This document shows positions 35,946-44,970 of a DNA stretch of 46,277 nucleotides, one piece after another. Made by a program: the position numbers and the translations under genes. Source of the stretch: Opitutaceae bacterium (GTDB taxonomy: Bacteria > Verrucomicrobiota > Verrucomicrobiia > Opitutales > Opitutaceae); the NCBI GenBank assembly GCA_026125215.1, contig JAHCLN010000009.1, positions 1-46,277 of the forward strand, given 5' to 3'. Within the stretch, counting starts at the first letter, position 1. Every line of letters begins with the position of its first letter. A model generated the notes under the pieces. That model made no database searches. It was given only the letters and a program-made list of their open reading frames with translations, and was not told the DNA's origin.

Positions 35946-36595
35946 TAGAGACCAAGCTCCGGTTTATTCACCAAGGGCACGTCGGAAACCGAACCCGCCT
36001 GCGCGCGTTGCAAGGCCCGGACGTAGGCGACAACCGCCCAGCGGTCGTCGGGCGTCAGCTTGTCGGCGTAGGAGAGCATGTTGCCCTTGCCATGGGTGAG
36101 CGTGTTGAAAATTTCCCCGTCCGCCATCTGGCGCAGGCGATCATCATGGAAGGTCGGCGTCGCCCCCATGCCGTATTGCTTGGTGATGCCCTGGCCGTCG
36201 CCCAACGCACCATGACACGGAGCGCAGTAGATCACGTAGCGGTCGCGGCCATGCTCCAAAAACTGCATGTCTACCTTCACCGCGGCGGGTATGCGGGCAA
36301 CAAAATCGCCATCCGCATCCTTGCCGGCATAACGGGCATCATCATTCCGCAAGGGCTGGCCGGCAGGACCGTAGGCAGCGGGCACCACCCCGGCCGGCAG
36401 CGGCCGGTCGGCCCGGCCATCGGCAAAGAATTTGCTCTGGGCCTGGGGCTTGAGCTTCGACTGATACTTCATCCCGGGAAAGATCCACTCGGGGAAGACA
36501 TCCATGGGCGCCTTCACGAACAGGGTGCCGCGCAGCCCCAGAATCGAGAGCGTCAAAACGACGAGAAAAGCGGTGACAAGATAGACGTTGCGCAT
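35945..36595 (-). CDS. actE: Alternative complex III cytochrome c subunit ActE
   Basis: Monoheme cytochrome c of ACIII, 216 residues, tethered by an N-terminal hydrophobic segment (VYLVTAFLVVLTLSILGL). The heme-binding motif is CAPCH (about residues 128-132) in IYCAPCHGALGDGQG; the axial Met is likely in KGNMLSYADKL. DVFPEWIFPGMKYQSKLKPQAQS near the N-terminus, quoted here in part as EWIFPGMKYQ, is the typical ActE start. It lies 3 bases after actD and shares a base with actF. Confidence 0.92.
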   Translation of the reverse strand: MRNVYLVTAFLVVLTLSILGLRGTLFVKAPMDVFPEWIFPGMKYQSKLKPQAQSKFFADGRADRPLPAGVVPAAYGPAGQPLRNDDARYAGKDADGDFVARIPAAVKVDMQFLEHGRDRYVIYCAPCHGALGDGQGITKQYGMGATPTFHDDRLRQMADGEIFNTLTHGKGNMLSYADKLTPDDRWAVVAYVRALQRAQAGSVSDVPLVNKPELGL

Positions 36596-36598
36596 GGC

Positions 36599-37169
36599 TC
36601 AGGCCTCCAGCTCCTGGATCTGGGTGCCGCCTGCTTTTTCGAGCAGGGTCCGGGTGTTGGTGGCGTGGAAACGGGGGTCGCGGCTCTCGATCACGATGAA
36701 GAACAAATCGTCCATGCCGCGCTTGATCTGATCATACTTCAGCACCGGGTGATAATGCTTGGGCAGGCCGTTGAGGAAGAACATGCCCCCGATCGTGGCA
36801 AAGGCGGTGAAAAGAATGGTGAGTTCGTAGGCGACCGGAAACGCAAACATCGGGCTGAAGTAAGGCTTGCCGCCCACGATCAGCGGATAGTCCACCGCTC
36901 CGGTCCACCAGATCAGCGACATGCCGGTGCAGAAGCCGAGGATGCCGCCGGCCAGGGAAAACCGCGGCACGATGGACCGCTTGACCCCCATCGCCTTGTC
37001 CAGGCCGTGGACAGGAAACGGGGTGATGCAATCCCAGTGCTTGAAACCGGCATCACGCACCTGCTGCGCGGCCTGGTAGAGGCCGGCGGCGGTGTCGAAA
37101 GGTGGCGATCAGGCCGCTATGATTGGGCGGGCATGGTCGGTTCGGATTAATGATGGTCGTGGCCGGCAT
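36599..37169 (-). CDS. actD: Alternative complex III subunit ActD (DUF3341), frameshifted
   Basis: Membrane subunit of ACIII. The family N-terminus (GLIATF) is in one frame and the rest ([19 protein letters not shown], then [19 protein letters not shown] and two membrane segments) is in the next. They join if one T of the TTT at 37100-37098 (minus sense) is removed or skipped. Upstream, ATGs at 37169 and 37175 (inside the actC end) open the first frame. A GTG at 37060 could start a truncated 153-residue protein lacking the N-terminal domain, which is shorter than the usual 170-180. A +1 slip on UUU to UUC before the CGA codon would also produce the full protein; a sequencing error is the simplest alternative. 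Confidence 0.8.
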
Positions 37170-38574
37170 GGACATCAGCCTGCGGCGTGACCGCCTTGAG
37201 TTCCGCCATCGGCATGATCGGCAGGAAACGGATGAAGAGGAGGAAGAGCACCGAGAAGACGCCGAAGGTGCCGAAGAAAGTGAAGATCTCGACGATCGAC
37301 GGGCTGTAGTAACCCCAGCTGGAGGGCAGGAAGTCGCGGGCCAGCGACGTGACGATGATGACAAAGCGCTCAAACCACATGCCCACGTTCACGAAGATCG
37401 AGAGAATCCACACGAAGGCGGTGTTTTCGCGGACCTTCTTGAACCAGAAGAACTGCGGCGTGATCACATTGCACGCGATCATGATCCAATAGGCCCAGGC
37501 ATAGTGACCGAAAGCGCGGTTGATGAAGGCAAAGCCCTCGTAGGGGTTCGCGCCATACCAGGCGATGAAGAACTCCATCGCGTAGGCGTAGCCCACGATG
37601 GTGCCGGTCGCCAGGGTGATCTTGCACATGCAGTCGATGTGATACTGCGTGATCAGGTCCTCCAGTTTGTAAATCGCGCGGAGCGGCAGCATGAGCGTAA
37701 GCACCATGCCGAAACCGGAGAAAATGGCGCCCGCCACGAAATAGGGCGGGAAAATCGTCGTGTGCCAACCGGGCAGCAGCGACACCGCGAAGTCGAACGA
37801 CACGATGGTGTGCACGGAGAGCACGAGCGGCGTGCTGACGCCGGCCAGGATGAGATAGGCCATCTCGTAGTTGCTCCAGTGGCGGTTGGAGCCGCGCCAG
37901 CCGAGGGCGAACAGGCCGTAGAGGAACGACCGCAGTTTGTTGCCGGCGGCGAAGAAGCGGTCGCGCAGCACCGCGAGGTCGGGGATCAGGCCGACATACC
38001 AGAACAGCACCGAAACCGTGCCGTAGGTGGAGACCGCGAAGACGTCCCACTCCAGCGGCGAACGGAAGTTCTGCCAGATCACGTTGGAGTTGGGGATCGG
38101 GAAAAGATACCAGGCATACCATACCCGGCCGACGTGGAAGACGGGGAAAATGGCGGCGCAAACCACCGCAAAAATCGTCATCGCCTCGGCGGCACGGTTG
38201 ATGGAAGTGCGCCAGCGCTGCCGCAGCAGACACAAGATCGCCGAGATCAGCGTGCCGGCGTGGCCGATGCCGATCCAGAACACGAAGTTGACGATATCCC
38301 ACGCCCAGTTGACCGGGTTGGCATGGCCCCAGACGCCGACGCCGACGGCCACCAAGTAGGTGATGCCCGCAACGGTGAACGAGGCCACAAAGCAGGCCAC
38401 GATGAAACAGACCCACCACCAGGTCGGGGTCTTCCCTTCGATGATGCTGCAGATCTTTTCGGTGATCCAGGCAAAGCTGCGGTTGTTCTCCACCAACGTG
38501 GCACGCGGCAGCACGGCCGGCTTGACTTCCTGCAGGATGGCCGGCGCAGGGCCGGCGGATTCGGCGTGGGCCAT
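37147..38574 (-). CDS. actC: Alternative complex III membrane subunit ActC (NrfD-like)
   Basis: Large quinol-binding integral subunit of ACIII. 475 residues, about 10 transmembrane segments, and NrfD/HybB-type motifs: [35 protein letters not shown] and [21 protein letters not shown] His-rich tail ([10 protein letters not shown]) ends the protein. Its start shares one base with the actB stop (TAATG). The last codons overlap the likely actD start. Confidence 0.95.
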   Translation of the reverse strand: MAHAESAGPAPAILQEVKPAVLPRATLVENNRSFAWITEKICSIIEGKTPTWWWVCFIVACFVASFTVAGITYLVAVGVGVWGHANPVNWAWDIVNFVFWIGIGHAGTLISAILCLLRQRWRTSINRAAEAMTIFAVVCAAIFPVFHVGRVWYAWYLFPIPNSNVIWQNFRSPLEWDVFAVSTYGTVSVLFWYVGLIPDLAVLRDRFFAAGNKLRSFLYGLFALGWRGSNRHWSNYEMAYLILAGVSTPLVLSVHTIVSFDFAVSLLPGWHTTIFPPYFVAGAIFSGFGMVLTLMLPLRAIYKLEDLITQYHIDCMCKITLATGTIVGYAYAMEFFIAWYGANPYEGFAFINRAFGHYAWAYWIMIACNVITPQFFWFKKVRENTAFVWILSIFVNVGMWFERFVIIVTSLARDFLPSSWGYYSPSIVEIFTFFGTFGVFSVLFLLFIRFLPIMPMAELKAVTPQADVHAGHDHH

Positions 38575-41500
38575 TAGCTTTGTCCTCCCGTGCGCAGCGC
38601 ACCCTTCAGGGTGGAGTGATCGTGCGAACTCTTGCCATGTCCGTCCTTGAGGGCGGGCGGGTAGTTCTTGTTTTTGTATTCCACGCGGCTGAGCGGCAGC
38701 TTGTTGTAATCCGGCATGTTCGGATTCGGGTTGCGCAGGCGGCCCAGGTAGGTCGTGCGCGGGCGGATGTTCAGGTAGCCGAGCAACTGGTAATCGTGCT
38801 CGCGGGCTTTGGCCTGCGAAACGGCGCTGTTCTTGTCGAGCAGATCGCCAAAAACAATGGCTTCAACCGGACAAACCTGCTGGCAGGCGGTCTTGATGGA
38901 ACCGTCCGGCACCGAGACTTCGCCCGGGGTTCCGGCCTTGGCCATGGCGACCTTGTGCTGGATCTTGCCGTTTTGGATGCGCTGCACGCAATAGGTGCAC
39001 TTCTCCATGACGCCGCGCATCCGCACGGAAACCTCGGGGTTTTTCACCATCTTCACCAACTCCGGCATGCCTTGGGGCCCGAGCGGCCCCAGGTAGAGAC
39101 TGTCGAGCTGGCGGTCGTTGTAGTCGAAGAAATTGAACCGGCGCACCTTGTAGGGACAGTTGTTGGCGCAGTAACGGGTGCCGATGCAGCGGTTGTAGGC
39201 CATCACGTTCAGGCCCTCCTCATCGTGCACGGTCGCGTTGACCGGGCACACCGTTTCGCAGGGCGCCAGCTCACACTGCATGCAGGCGACGGGCTGAAGT
39301 GAAACCTGCGGATCCTCGGGCAGCTCCTTGTTGCCCTCGCCACCAAAAGCGGCGCCATCGGCCTTGCCGTCGGAATAGTAACGGTCGAGCCGGATCCAAT
39401 GCATCTCGCGGCCGCGCATGACCTGATCCTTGCCGACGATGGGAATGTTGTTCTCAGCCTGACAGGCAACGACGCAGGCGTTGCAGCCGATACAAGTGTT
39501 GAGATCAATCGACATCCCCCACTGGTGCGTGCCCGTGAAGTCCGGAGTCTCATACAGGGACTGTCCCCGGGGTGTGAGTATCGCACGATTGGCCGTGAGT
39601 GCGGTGCGCTCATCGCGCGACAACGCTGCCTCGGCCTTGGGTCCGGCTTCACCGTAGATCGCGGGAGAGTGCGACTCCGTGCCGATGTCATGCACGAAGC
39701 TCGGATTCTTTCGATATTCGTCGAGGTTGGCCTCGCGCACGATGTCGCGGCCTTCCATGGACCAATGCTCCTGCGTGTTGGCCAGAGCGTAGCGCTCGCC
39801 GGTCAGCACCAGGGTGGCACCCGTAGCCACGGCCGGTGTCGCGCTGGTCCGCACGGCATAGGCGTTGAAACCGGCCCCCTGCCCCACTCTGCCGGAATTC
39901 GCACGGCCGTAGCCCAGCGGCAGAACGATCGTGTAGTTGGACAGACCGGGCTGAATGTGAATCGGTCCGCGGACGTTGCGGCCGTTGACGGTGACCTCAC
40001 CGACATGGGCCATTTCCCGGCCGCGAATGAATTCGGCTTCCTCCACCCGGGCCACCTGCAGCAGCGAACCCTTGGGCGTGATGCCGAGTTCCTTGCCCAA
40101 CTTGGGGCTGACCAGAATGGCGTTGTCCCAGGAAATCTTGGTGATCGGGTCCGGACATTCCTGCAGCCAGCCGTTGTTCGCGAACCGACCGTCGTCCATC
40201 TTGTGGTCGGTGGTAAAACGAACTTCGAGGTTCTGCGCGCTGAAGGCACCTACCACGGCTGCGCCAGCCAAAAGGCCGGAGGCGCCGCCTGAATTGAAGG
40301 CAACCGGCACTTTCGGACCCGCCGAGCCTTCGAGGAAGCCGTCATGCAAAAACTGACGGAAAGCCTTCTGCGGGTCTCCGGCGGCCATGGCCGCAATCGT
40401 GGTAAACACCAGCGTGTAGGGATCGGCGTCGGTTTCGCCGGCAATTCTGGCGAGCACCTCAATCTCCGTCAGACCCTTGAACAGCGGCAGAATCATCGGC
40501 TGCACGGGCACGATGGTTCCATCCGTCGTCCGGGCGTCGCCCCACGATTCCAAATAATGCGTCGCGGCCAGGTGAACCCCGGCTGCAGCCGAGGTTTCAT
40601 CCACGTAGTAACCGTGGCGGATCACCTCGGGCACCGACTTTTGCAGGGCAACCCAGTCGAGATCGGCCGGGGCGTTGTATGCGGGATTGCCGCCCAAAAC
40701 GACCAGAGTTTTGACACTGCCGGCCCGGATCGCGGCGGCGAGTCCCTCGATGGTCGAGGTCGCGGCGGATTCCGCTGCCACGAAGTCGACGGTTCGGCCG
40801 ATGTTACCCAAAGCCGCGTTGATCTGATAAGCCAGCACATGCACCTCGGCGGGCAGGTGCGCACCCGCGATGACCAAACACTCGCCGCGGTGGTCCTGCA
40901 GGTCCGCCGCACAGGCGTCGACCCACTGGGGATTGACATCCAGGCCGGCAGCCAACCGGGCCGACTCGGCCGAAGGCGCCAGCTTCTGGGCGAGCGCGGC
41001 GGCCAATGCCAGCATGTGGCTGCTGGCCAGCCGCAGGCGGTGATCCGCCATGCTGCCGGTCAGGGTGAAGCCGCTTTCCGCCACATACAGGCGGTTCATG
41101 GCATCATCCTTCTTCACGACCTTGCGCGCCTTGGCGAAATCGCGCGCATGGCGGATGTTGGTGCCGGCGGCGTTCAGGAAATCTGCATCGAGCGAGACCA
41201 CGCGCTTCGCCTTCGCGAAGTGATACTGCGGCGCCACGTCGCGGCCAAACGCTGCGCGGGCCGCCGCCAGCGGAGGCGCATCCTGCACGGGCTCATACTC
41301 CGCCCAGACGGCGCGCGGAAAACGTTGCCGGAGCTTGGCCAGCAGCCGGGCACGGGTCGGGGAACCGGATTCCTCGGCAAGGAAGGCCAGTCCGGCACCA
41401 CCGGCAACGGCGTAATCGGCACTGATTCTGGCCAGCAGATCATTGACGGCCGCAGTGTTGAGCACCGCCCCGCCGCGGGTGTGCGCGGTGGCACGGTCCG

Positions 41501-41951
41501 GATCGTAAAGGTCGAGCACGGAGGCCTGGGCGAGCAAAGAACTCGCTCCGCCGTGCGGCGCGTAACTGGGATTGCCCTCAAGCTTGGTCGGCCGGCCTTG
41601 GTGAGTCTCGGCCAGCAAGGGGATCGCCGCCTTGCGGAGCGGCATGGCCGTGGCGAAATAAAGCGGCAAACCGGGGATCACGCCCTCGACGGATTTGCCG
41701 TAAGGCAGAATGTGGGCCTCGGGCCGGCGACAACCGGAAAGACCAACCCCGCCCAGAGCGAACGAGGCGGCCATGATTTTCATGAACTGGCGGCGATCAA
41801 CGCCCTCCAGATTCGAGGCGCCCTCCGGGAACTCGCGGGCCAGCTGCTCCTTGAAACCGGGTGTCTCGGCCAGTTCGTCCAAGCTGCGCCAGTAGCGCGG
41901 GCCGTTCAACTCGCGTTCGGAAGGTTCGGGATGGTGAAATTTGCGTTTCAT
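38574..41951 (-). CDS. actB: Alternative complex III iron-sulfur subunit ActB
   Basis: Large ACIII subunit fusing a molybdopterin-oxidoreductase-like (but Mo-free) domain to an Fe-S ferredoxin domain. 1125 residues from [17 protein letters not shown] at 41951. A Tat-type twin-arginine signal with lipobox-like end lies near 50-75 ([17 protein letters not shown] then SGC). The C-terminal half carries the cluster cysteines [50 protein letters not shown] and [11 protein letters not shown] with [13 protein letters not shown], i.e. the usual four cluster sites. Shares one base with the actA stop (TGATG). Confidence 0.96.
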   Translation of the reverse strand: MKRKFHHPEPSERELNGPRYWRSLDELAETPGFKEQLAREFPEGASNLEGVDRRQFMKIMAASFALGGVGLSGCRRPEAHILPYGKSVEGVIPGLPLYFATAMPLRKAAIPLLAETHQGRPTKLEGNPSYAPHGGASSLLAQASVLDLYDPDRATAHTRGGAVLNTAAVNDLLARISADYAVAGGAGLAFLAEESGSPTRARLLAKLRQRFPRAVWAEYEPVQDAPPLAAARAAFGRDVAPQYHFAKAKRVVSLDADFLNAAGTNIRHARDFAKARKVVKKDDAMNRLYVAESGFTLTGSMADHRLRLASSHMLALAAALAQKLAPSAESARLAAGLDVNPQWVDACAADLQDHRGECLVIAGAHLPAEVHVLAYQINAALGNIGRTVDFVAAESAATSTIEGLAAAIRAGSVKTLVVLGGNPAYNAPADLDWVALQKSVPEVIRHGYYVDETSAAAGVHLAATHYLESWGDARTTDGTIVPVQPMILPLFKGLTEIEVLARIAGETDADPYTLVFTTIAAMAAGDPQKAFRQFLHDGFLEGSAGPKVPVAFNSGGASGLLAGAAVVGAFSAQNLEVRFTTDHKMDDGRFANNGWLQECPDPITKISWDNAILVSPKLGKELGITPKGSLLQVARVEEAEFIRGREMAHVGEVTVNGRNVRGPIHIQPGLSNYTIVLPLGYGRANSGRVGQGAGFNAYAVRTSATPAVATGATLVLTGERYALANTQEHWSMEGRDIVREANLDEYRKNPSFVHDIGTESHSPAIYGEAGPKAEAALSRDERTALTANRAILTPRGQSLYETPDFTGTHQWGMSIDLNTCIGCNACVVACQAENNIPIVGKDQVMRGREMHWIRLDRYYSDGKADGAAFGGEGNKELPEDPQVSLQPVACMQCELAPCETVCPVNATVHDEEGLNVMAYNRCIGTRYCANNCPYKVRRFNFFDYNDRQLDSLYLGPLGPQGMPELVKMVKNPEVSVRMRGVMEKCTYCVQRIQNGKIQHKVAMAKAGTPGEVSVPDGSIKTACQQVCPVEAIVFGDLLDKNSAVSQAKAREHDYQLLGYLNIRPRTTYLGRLRNPNPNMPDYNKLPLSRVEYKNKNYPPALKDGHGKSSHDHSTLKGALRTGGQS

Positions 41952-42604
41952 CAGCGGTGGCAACCGGAGCAGCTTTGCGGGGGCTTGATGTTCCAGTCGT
42001 GGACAAACTTGATCCCGGCCTCGATGCCGGACTTCTCCGCGATGGTCGGGGAGTTGAGATTATAGATGTCGCCGGGCTCGCGGACGCGGGTTTCGGGATT
42101 GCGATGGCAATCAAGGCACCAGCCCATGCTCAACGGCTGGGTGTGGGTAACGACTTCCATCTCATTGATTTTGCCGTGGCACTCCACACAGCTCACCCCG
42201 CGGTTCACGTGCACGGCGTGGTTGAAATAGGCGTGGTCGGGCAGTTGGTGGATTTTCACCCACGGCAACGGCTCGCCGGTTTCGTAACTTTGCCGCACGG
42301 CGGCCAGCAGCGGGCTGTCCACCTTGACCTGGTTGTGGCAGTTCATGCAGGTCTGCGCCGTAGGCACATTGGCGTGACCGGACTTGTCCACGTTCGAATG
42401 GCAGTAGCGGCAATCCAGGCCGAGCTGGCCGGCATGCAGGGCATGACTGAAGGGCACCGGCTGCACCGGAGCGTAACCCACGCGGGTGTATTTCGGCGTC
42501 ATGTAGTAGGTGACGCCCGCCGTGGCGATGCCGCCGAAGACAAACAGAAAGACAATGATCTGGAGCGGCAGTTTGTTGGCCGACTTCGGGAAGAGTTTCG
42601 ACAT
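41951..42604 (-). CDS. actA: Alternative complex III pentaheme cytochrome c ActA
   Basis: Periplasmic multiheme cytochrome of ACIII, 217 residues. A membrane segment near the N-terminus (LQIIVFLFVFGGIATAGVTYY) anchors it. Five CxxCH sites are visible in order: CRYCH, CMNCH, CVECH, CLDCH and CSGCH, the number expected for ActA. HALHAGQLGLDCRYCH and PFSHALH supply additional His ligands. It is the first large gene of the act operon and is preceded by a small exported-type gene. Confidence 0.96.
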   Translation of the reverse strand: MSKLFPKSANKLPLQIIVFLFVFGGIATAGVTYYMTPKYTRVGYAPVQPVPFSHALHAGQLGLDCRYCHSNVDKSGHANVPTAQTCMNCHNQVKVDSPLLAAVRQSYETGEPLPWVKIHQLPDHAYFNHAVHVNRGVSCVECHGKINEMEVVTHTQPLSMGWCLDCHRNPETRVREPGDIYNLNSPTIAEKSGIEAGIKFVHDWNIKPPQSCSGCHR

Positions 42605-42630
42605 GGTCCGGTGCGGTTGGCGGAACAGGA

Positions 42631-42819
42631 TCAGACCATGCTGTCGCGGCGGGCGACAGCCCGGGCGTCAGGCTCGATCTTGATGGCCGGTGCGGAAGCG
42701 CCAAGACCACCGTTGGCGGCGACGGGCCGCTTGGCCAACAGCTTGGGCGCAAGCCCGGCGACGGCGAAGAGGCCGGCGAGTTTGGCCAGAAATTGTTTTC
42801 GCGAGGGATTGTTGCTCAC
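42631..42819 (-). CDS. Small Tat- or signal-like protein leading the ACIII operon
   Basis: A short frame of 62 residues if the GTG at 42819 is used (VSNNPSRKQFLAKLAGLFAV...); an ATG at 42873 would add 18 residues. The sequence SRKQFLAKLAGLFAVAGLAP looks like a twin-arginine-variant or leader segment, followed by a charged Ala/Arg tail (ARAVARRDSMV) and no domain. It lies 26 bases before actA on the same strand, within an upstream region (42820-42992) that is AT-rich and should hold the operon promoter, though I cannot place -35/-10 boxes with confidence. Function unknown. Confidence 0.55.
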   Translation of the reverse strand: MSNNPSRKQFLAKLAGLFAVAGLAPKLLAKRPVAANGGLGASAPAIKIEPDARAVARRDSMV

Positions 42820-42992
42820 AGGTCGTTGGTGGTCTGCAAAATCAGCGTCTAACGAAGGCGGCAGCATTTCCAAAGTAAACTAAAATTTCTTGGGCCGATT
42901 TGATTTCGGAAAATCATTAGCACCAAAAGCCCGCCGCCCGGTTTTCCCTTATTGGGAGGGGCTGGCATGAAACCGCCCTCAAGCGCGAAGCC

Positions 42993-43682
42993 TCATACAA
43001 AAAGCCCGTCCCGCATGGGCCGGACAGAGTCGCAACGACCGGCAATCTCGGGGTTGTGGGTCACGAGAATCACGGCCTGGCCGTTTTCCTTGGCGAGCCG
43101 GGTCAGCAGGTCGAAAACCATCGTGGAATTTTTGACGTCCAGATTGCCCGTCGGCTCATCGGCGAGGATGATGGCCGGCTCGTTCGCCAGTGCCCGGGCA
43201 ATCGCAACGCGCTGTTGCTCGCCACCCGAAAGCTGGGTGCCCAGCCGGTGGGGTTTTTCCCCGAGCCCCACCTCGCCCAGCAGATGGCGCGCCCGGGCCT
43301 CCATGGCTTCCGGCAGCAACCGGCCAAGTTTGCGCATCGGCATCATGACATTCTCGAGCGCGGTGAATTCCTGCATCAAAAAGTGGAATTGGAAGACAAA
43401 GCCGATGTGCTCGCCCCTCGCCGCGGTCCGGTCGGCATCGCTGCTGTTGGACATGAGGCGGTCGTTGATCCAGATGTCGCCGTCATCCTGCCGGTCGAGC
43501 AGGCCCAACAGGTAGAGCAGCGTGCTTTTGCCGCAGCCCGAGGGGCCGACAATCGCGTAAACCTGCCCCCGCTGCGCCTCGAACGAAACCCCCTTAAGCA
43601 CGTGCACCCTGCCCTCGCCCTGCCCCAGGTAGCGGTGGATGTTGGCGCAGCGCAGCGCGATTTGTCCTTTGGATGTTCCCAT
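42993..43682 (-). CDS. lolD: ABC transporter ATP-binding protein, LolD/MacB type
   Basis: Cytoplasmic ATPase driving the partner permease. 229 residues from MGTSKGQIALRCANIHRYLG. Walker A is GPSGCGKST (46-54), the signature is LSGGEQQRVAIARAL, and Walker B with the glutamate is IILADEPTGNLD. The gene lies 11 bases after the permease stop on the same strand, and the HlyD-type adaptor gene precedes both. The set forms a MacAB- or LolCDE-like exporter. The specific substrate cannot be read from sequence. Confidence 0.92.
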   Translation of the reverse strand: MGTSKGQIALRCANIHRYLGQGEGRVHVLKGVSFEAQRGQVYAIVGPSGCGKSTLLYLLGLLDRQDDGDIWINDRLMSNSSDADRTAARGEHIGFVFQFHFLMQEFTALENVMMPMRKLGRLLPEAMEARARHLLGEVGLGEKPHRLGTQLSGGEQQRVAIARALANEPAIILADEPTGNLDVKNSTMVFDLLTRLAKENGQAVILVTHNPEIAGRCDSVRPMRDGLFV

Positions 43683-43693
43683 GGCTGCGAAAA

Positions 43694-44938
43694 TCACTGG
43701 GCGGTGCCGCGGATGACATCGCCGGGCTCGAGTCGGGCCGCCCGGCGGGCCGGCACCAGACTGGCCAGCATCACCATGACAACTGCGGTCAGAGTAGCAG
43801 CCACATAGTGCCAAATGGACCATGCGACAATGAACGTGTCCGCGGCGAAAATACCCCGGATACTGATCGGCGTCTTCGAGACCGCGTAGGTGATCGTGGC
43901 GCCCAATATCCAGCCCAGCACGGTGCCGATGGTCAAAACGATGGTTGCCTGCCAAAGGAAGATTCTGGAGATGTCCTCGCGGGTGTAACCCATCGAACGC
44001 AAAATCGCGATTTCCTTGGTCTTCTCCATGACAATCATGGCCAGGGTGTTGAACATTGCCAAACCGGCAATGAGCGTGAAAACCGACACGGTGATCGCCG
44101 AGGAGATGCGCAGGGCGCGAAACACCTCCAGCCATGTTTTTTCCCGCTCCTGCCAGCTTTTCGACAGGTGATGGAGCACCTCGGTCATGTGGGCGGCATC
44201 GGCCACTGCCCGATCCTTGTTGATCAAGCCCACCTGGATGAACGAAGCACCGGTCGGCTTGCGCAACAACGAGCGCGCTTCGCCCATATTGAGGTAAACC
44301 CGCACACGGTCGATGTCGCTCACCCCCGTCTCATAGATGGCCGACACCCGGTAGCGGCGAAGCTGGCCGCCGACCTCCAACTGGTAACTTTCTCCAACCT
44401 CAAGCTGCATGCGCCGGGCCATCTCCAGCCCGACAAGCGAACCGCTGGGCGTGCCGCGGAAATCATCAATCTGCCCGCGGATGATCTGGCGCTCAATGTC
44501 CGAAACCTTCAGGTGATCGTCGATGTTGATGCCATAAACCCGCACCGATTCGTTCTTGAACGCGCTGCGCATGATGACGGCGCCGTGCAGGACTTCGGAG
44601 ACGCCGGCCACGTTGGGAAACCGTTTCACGGCGTCGATCACCAGCTTGGGTTCCTCGATACCCTCGATGTATTTGCGGCCCTCCTTGGTCCGGATCTCGT
44701 AATCCGAGCCATAACCGTCGGCCGACATGCTGCGGATGGTGTATTGGATCTTGTCCTCGATCCGGATGGCGCCGTTGGTGCCGAGAATGGTGCGGATGAA
44801 AAACTGTTCAAAACCGCTGGTCGTGGCCTGCGTCACCACAAAAAGCCCCACGCCGAGCACAATGCAGGAGAGGCTCATCAGCATGGCCCGCTTCTTCGCC
44901 GTGAGAAAGCGGAAGGCGATGCGGAGGTTCGGTGACAT
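43694..44938 (-). CDS. ABC transporter permease, MacB/LolC-E type
   Basis: Inner-membrane permease of the MacB/FtsX family. 414 residues: an N-terminal helix (LMSLSCIVLGVGLFVVTQ), a large periplasmic domain (about 45-270, including the MacB_PCD region MQLEVGESYQLEVGGQ), and three C-terminal transmembrane segments (ISSAITVSVFTLIAGLAMF, LWQATIVLTIGTVLGWI, AATLTAVVMVMLASLVPA). The ends AILRSMGYTREDI and PARRAARLEPGDVIRG are family signatures. Between the adaptor (32-base gap) and the ATPase (11-base gap). Confidence 0.93.
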   Translation of the reverse strand: MSPNLRIAFRFLTAKKRAMLMSLSCIVLGVGLFVVTQATTSGFEQFFIRTILGTNGAIRIEDKIQYTIRSMSADGYGSDYEIRTKEGRKYIEGIEEPKLVIDAVKRFPNVAGVSEVLHGAVIMRSAFKNESVRVYGINIDDHLKVSDIERQIIRGQIDDFRGTPSGSLVGLEMARRMQLEVGESYQLEVGGQLRRYRVSAIYETGVSDIDRVRVYLNMGEARSLLRKPTGASFIQVGLINKDRAVADAAHMTEVLHHLSKSWQEREKTWLEVFRALRISSAITVSVFTLIAGLAMFNTLAMIVMEKTKEIAILRSMGYTREDISRIFLWQATIVLTIGTVLGWILGATITYAVSKTPISIRGIFAADTFIVAWSIWHYVAATLTAVVMVMLASLVPARRAARLEPGDVIRGTAQ

Positions 44939-44970
44939 CAGGTTGCCCGGGGAAAGACCGATTCAAAAGC

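Noticed and set aside
36008..38577. Two long plus-strand open frames opposite actC, actD and actE
   Set aside because: Their products are charged low-complexity sequences that mirror the codon pattern of the act genes.
42993..43021. Possible terminator in the last codons of lolD (GGGC before a U-run on the minus strand)
   Set aside because: Only a 4-bp stem can form, and the sequence is coding.
42951..43515. Plus-strand ATG at 42967 with a good GGGAGGGG ribosome site
   Set aside because: The frame is antisense to lolD and gives no recognisable protein; the purine run is coincidental.
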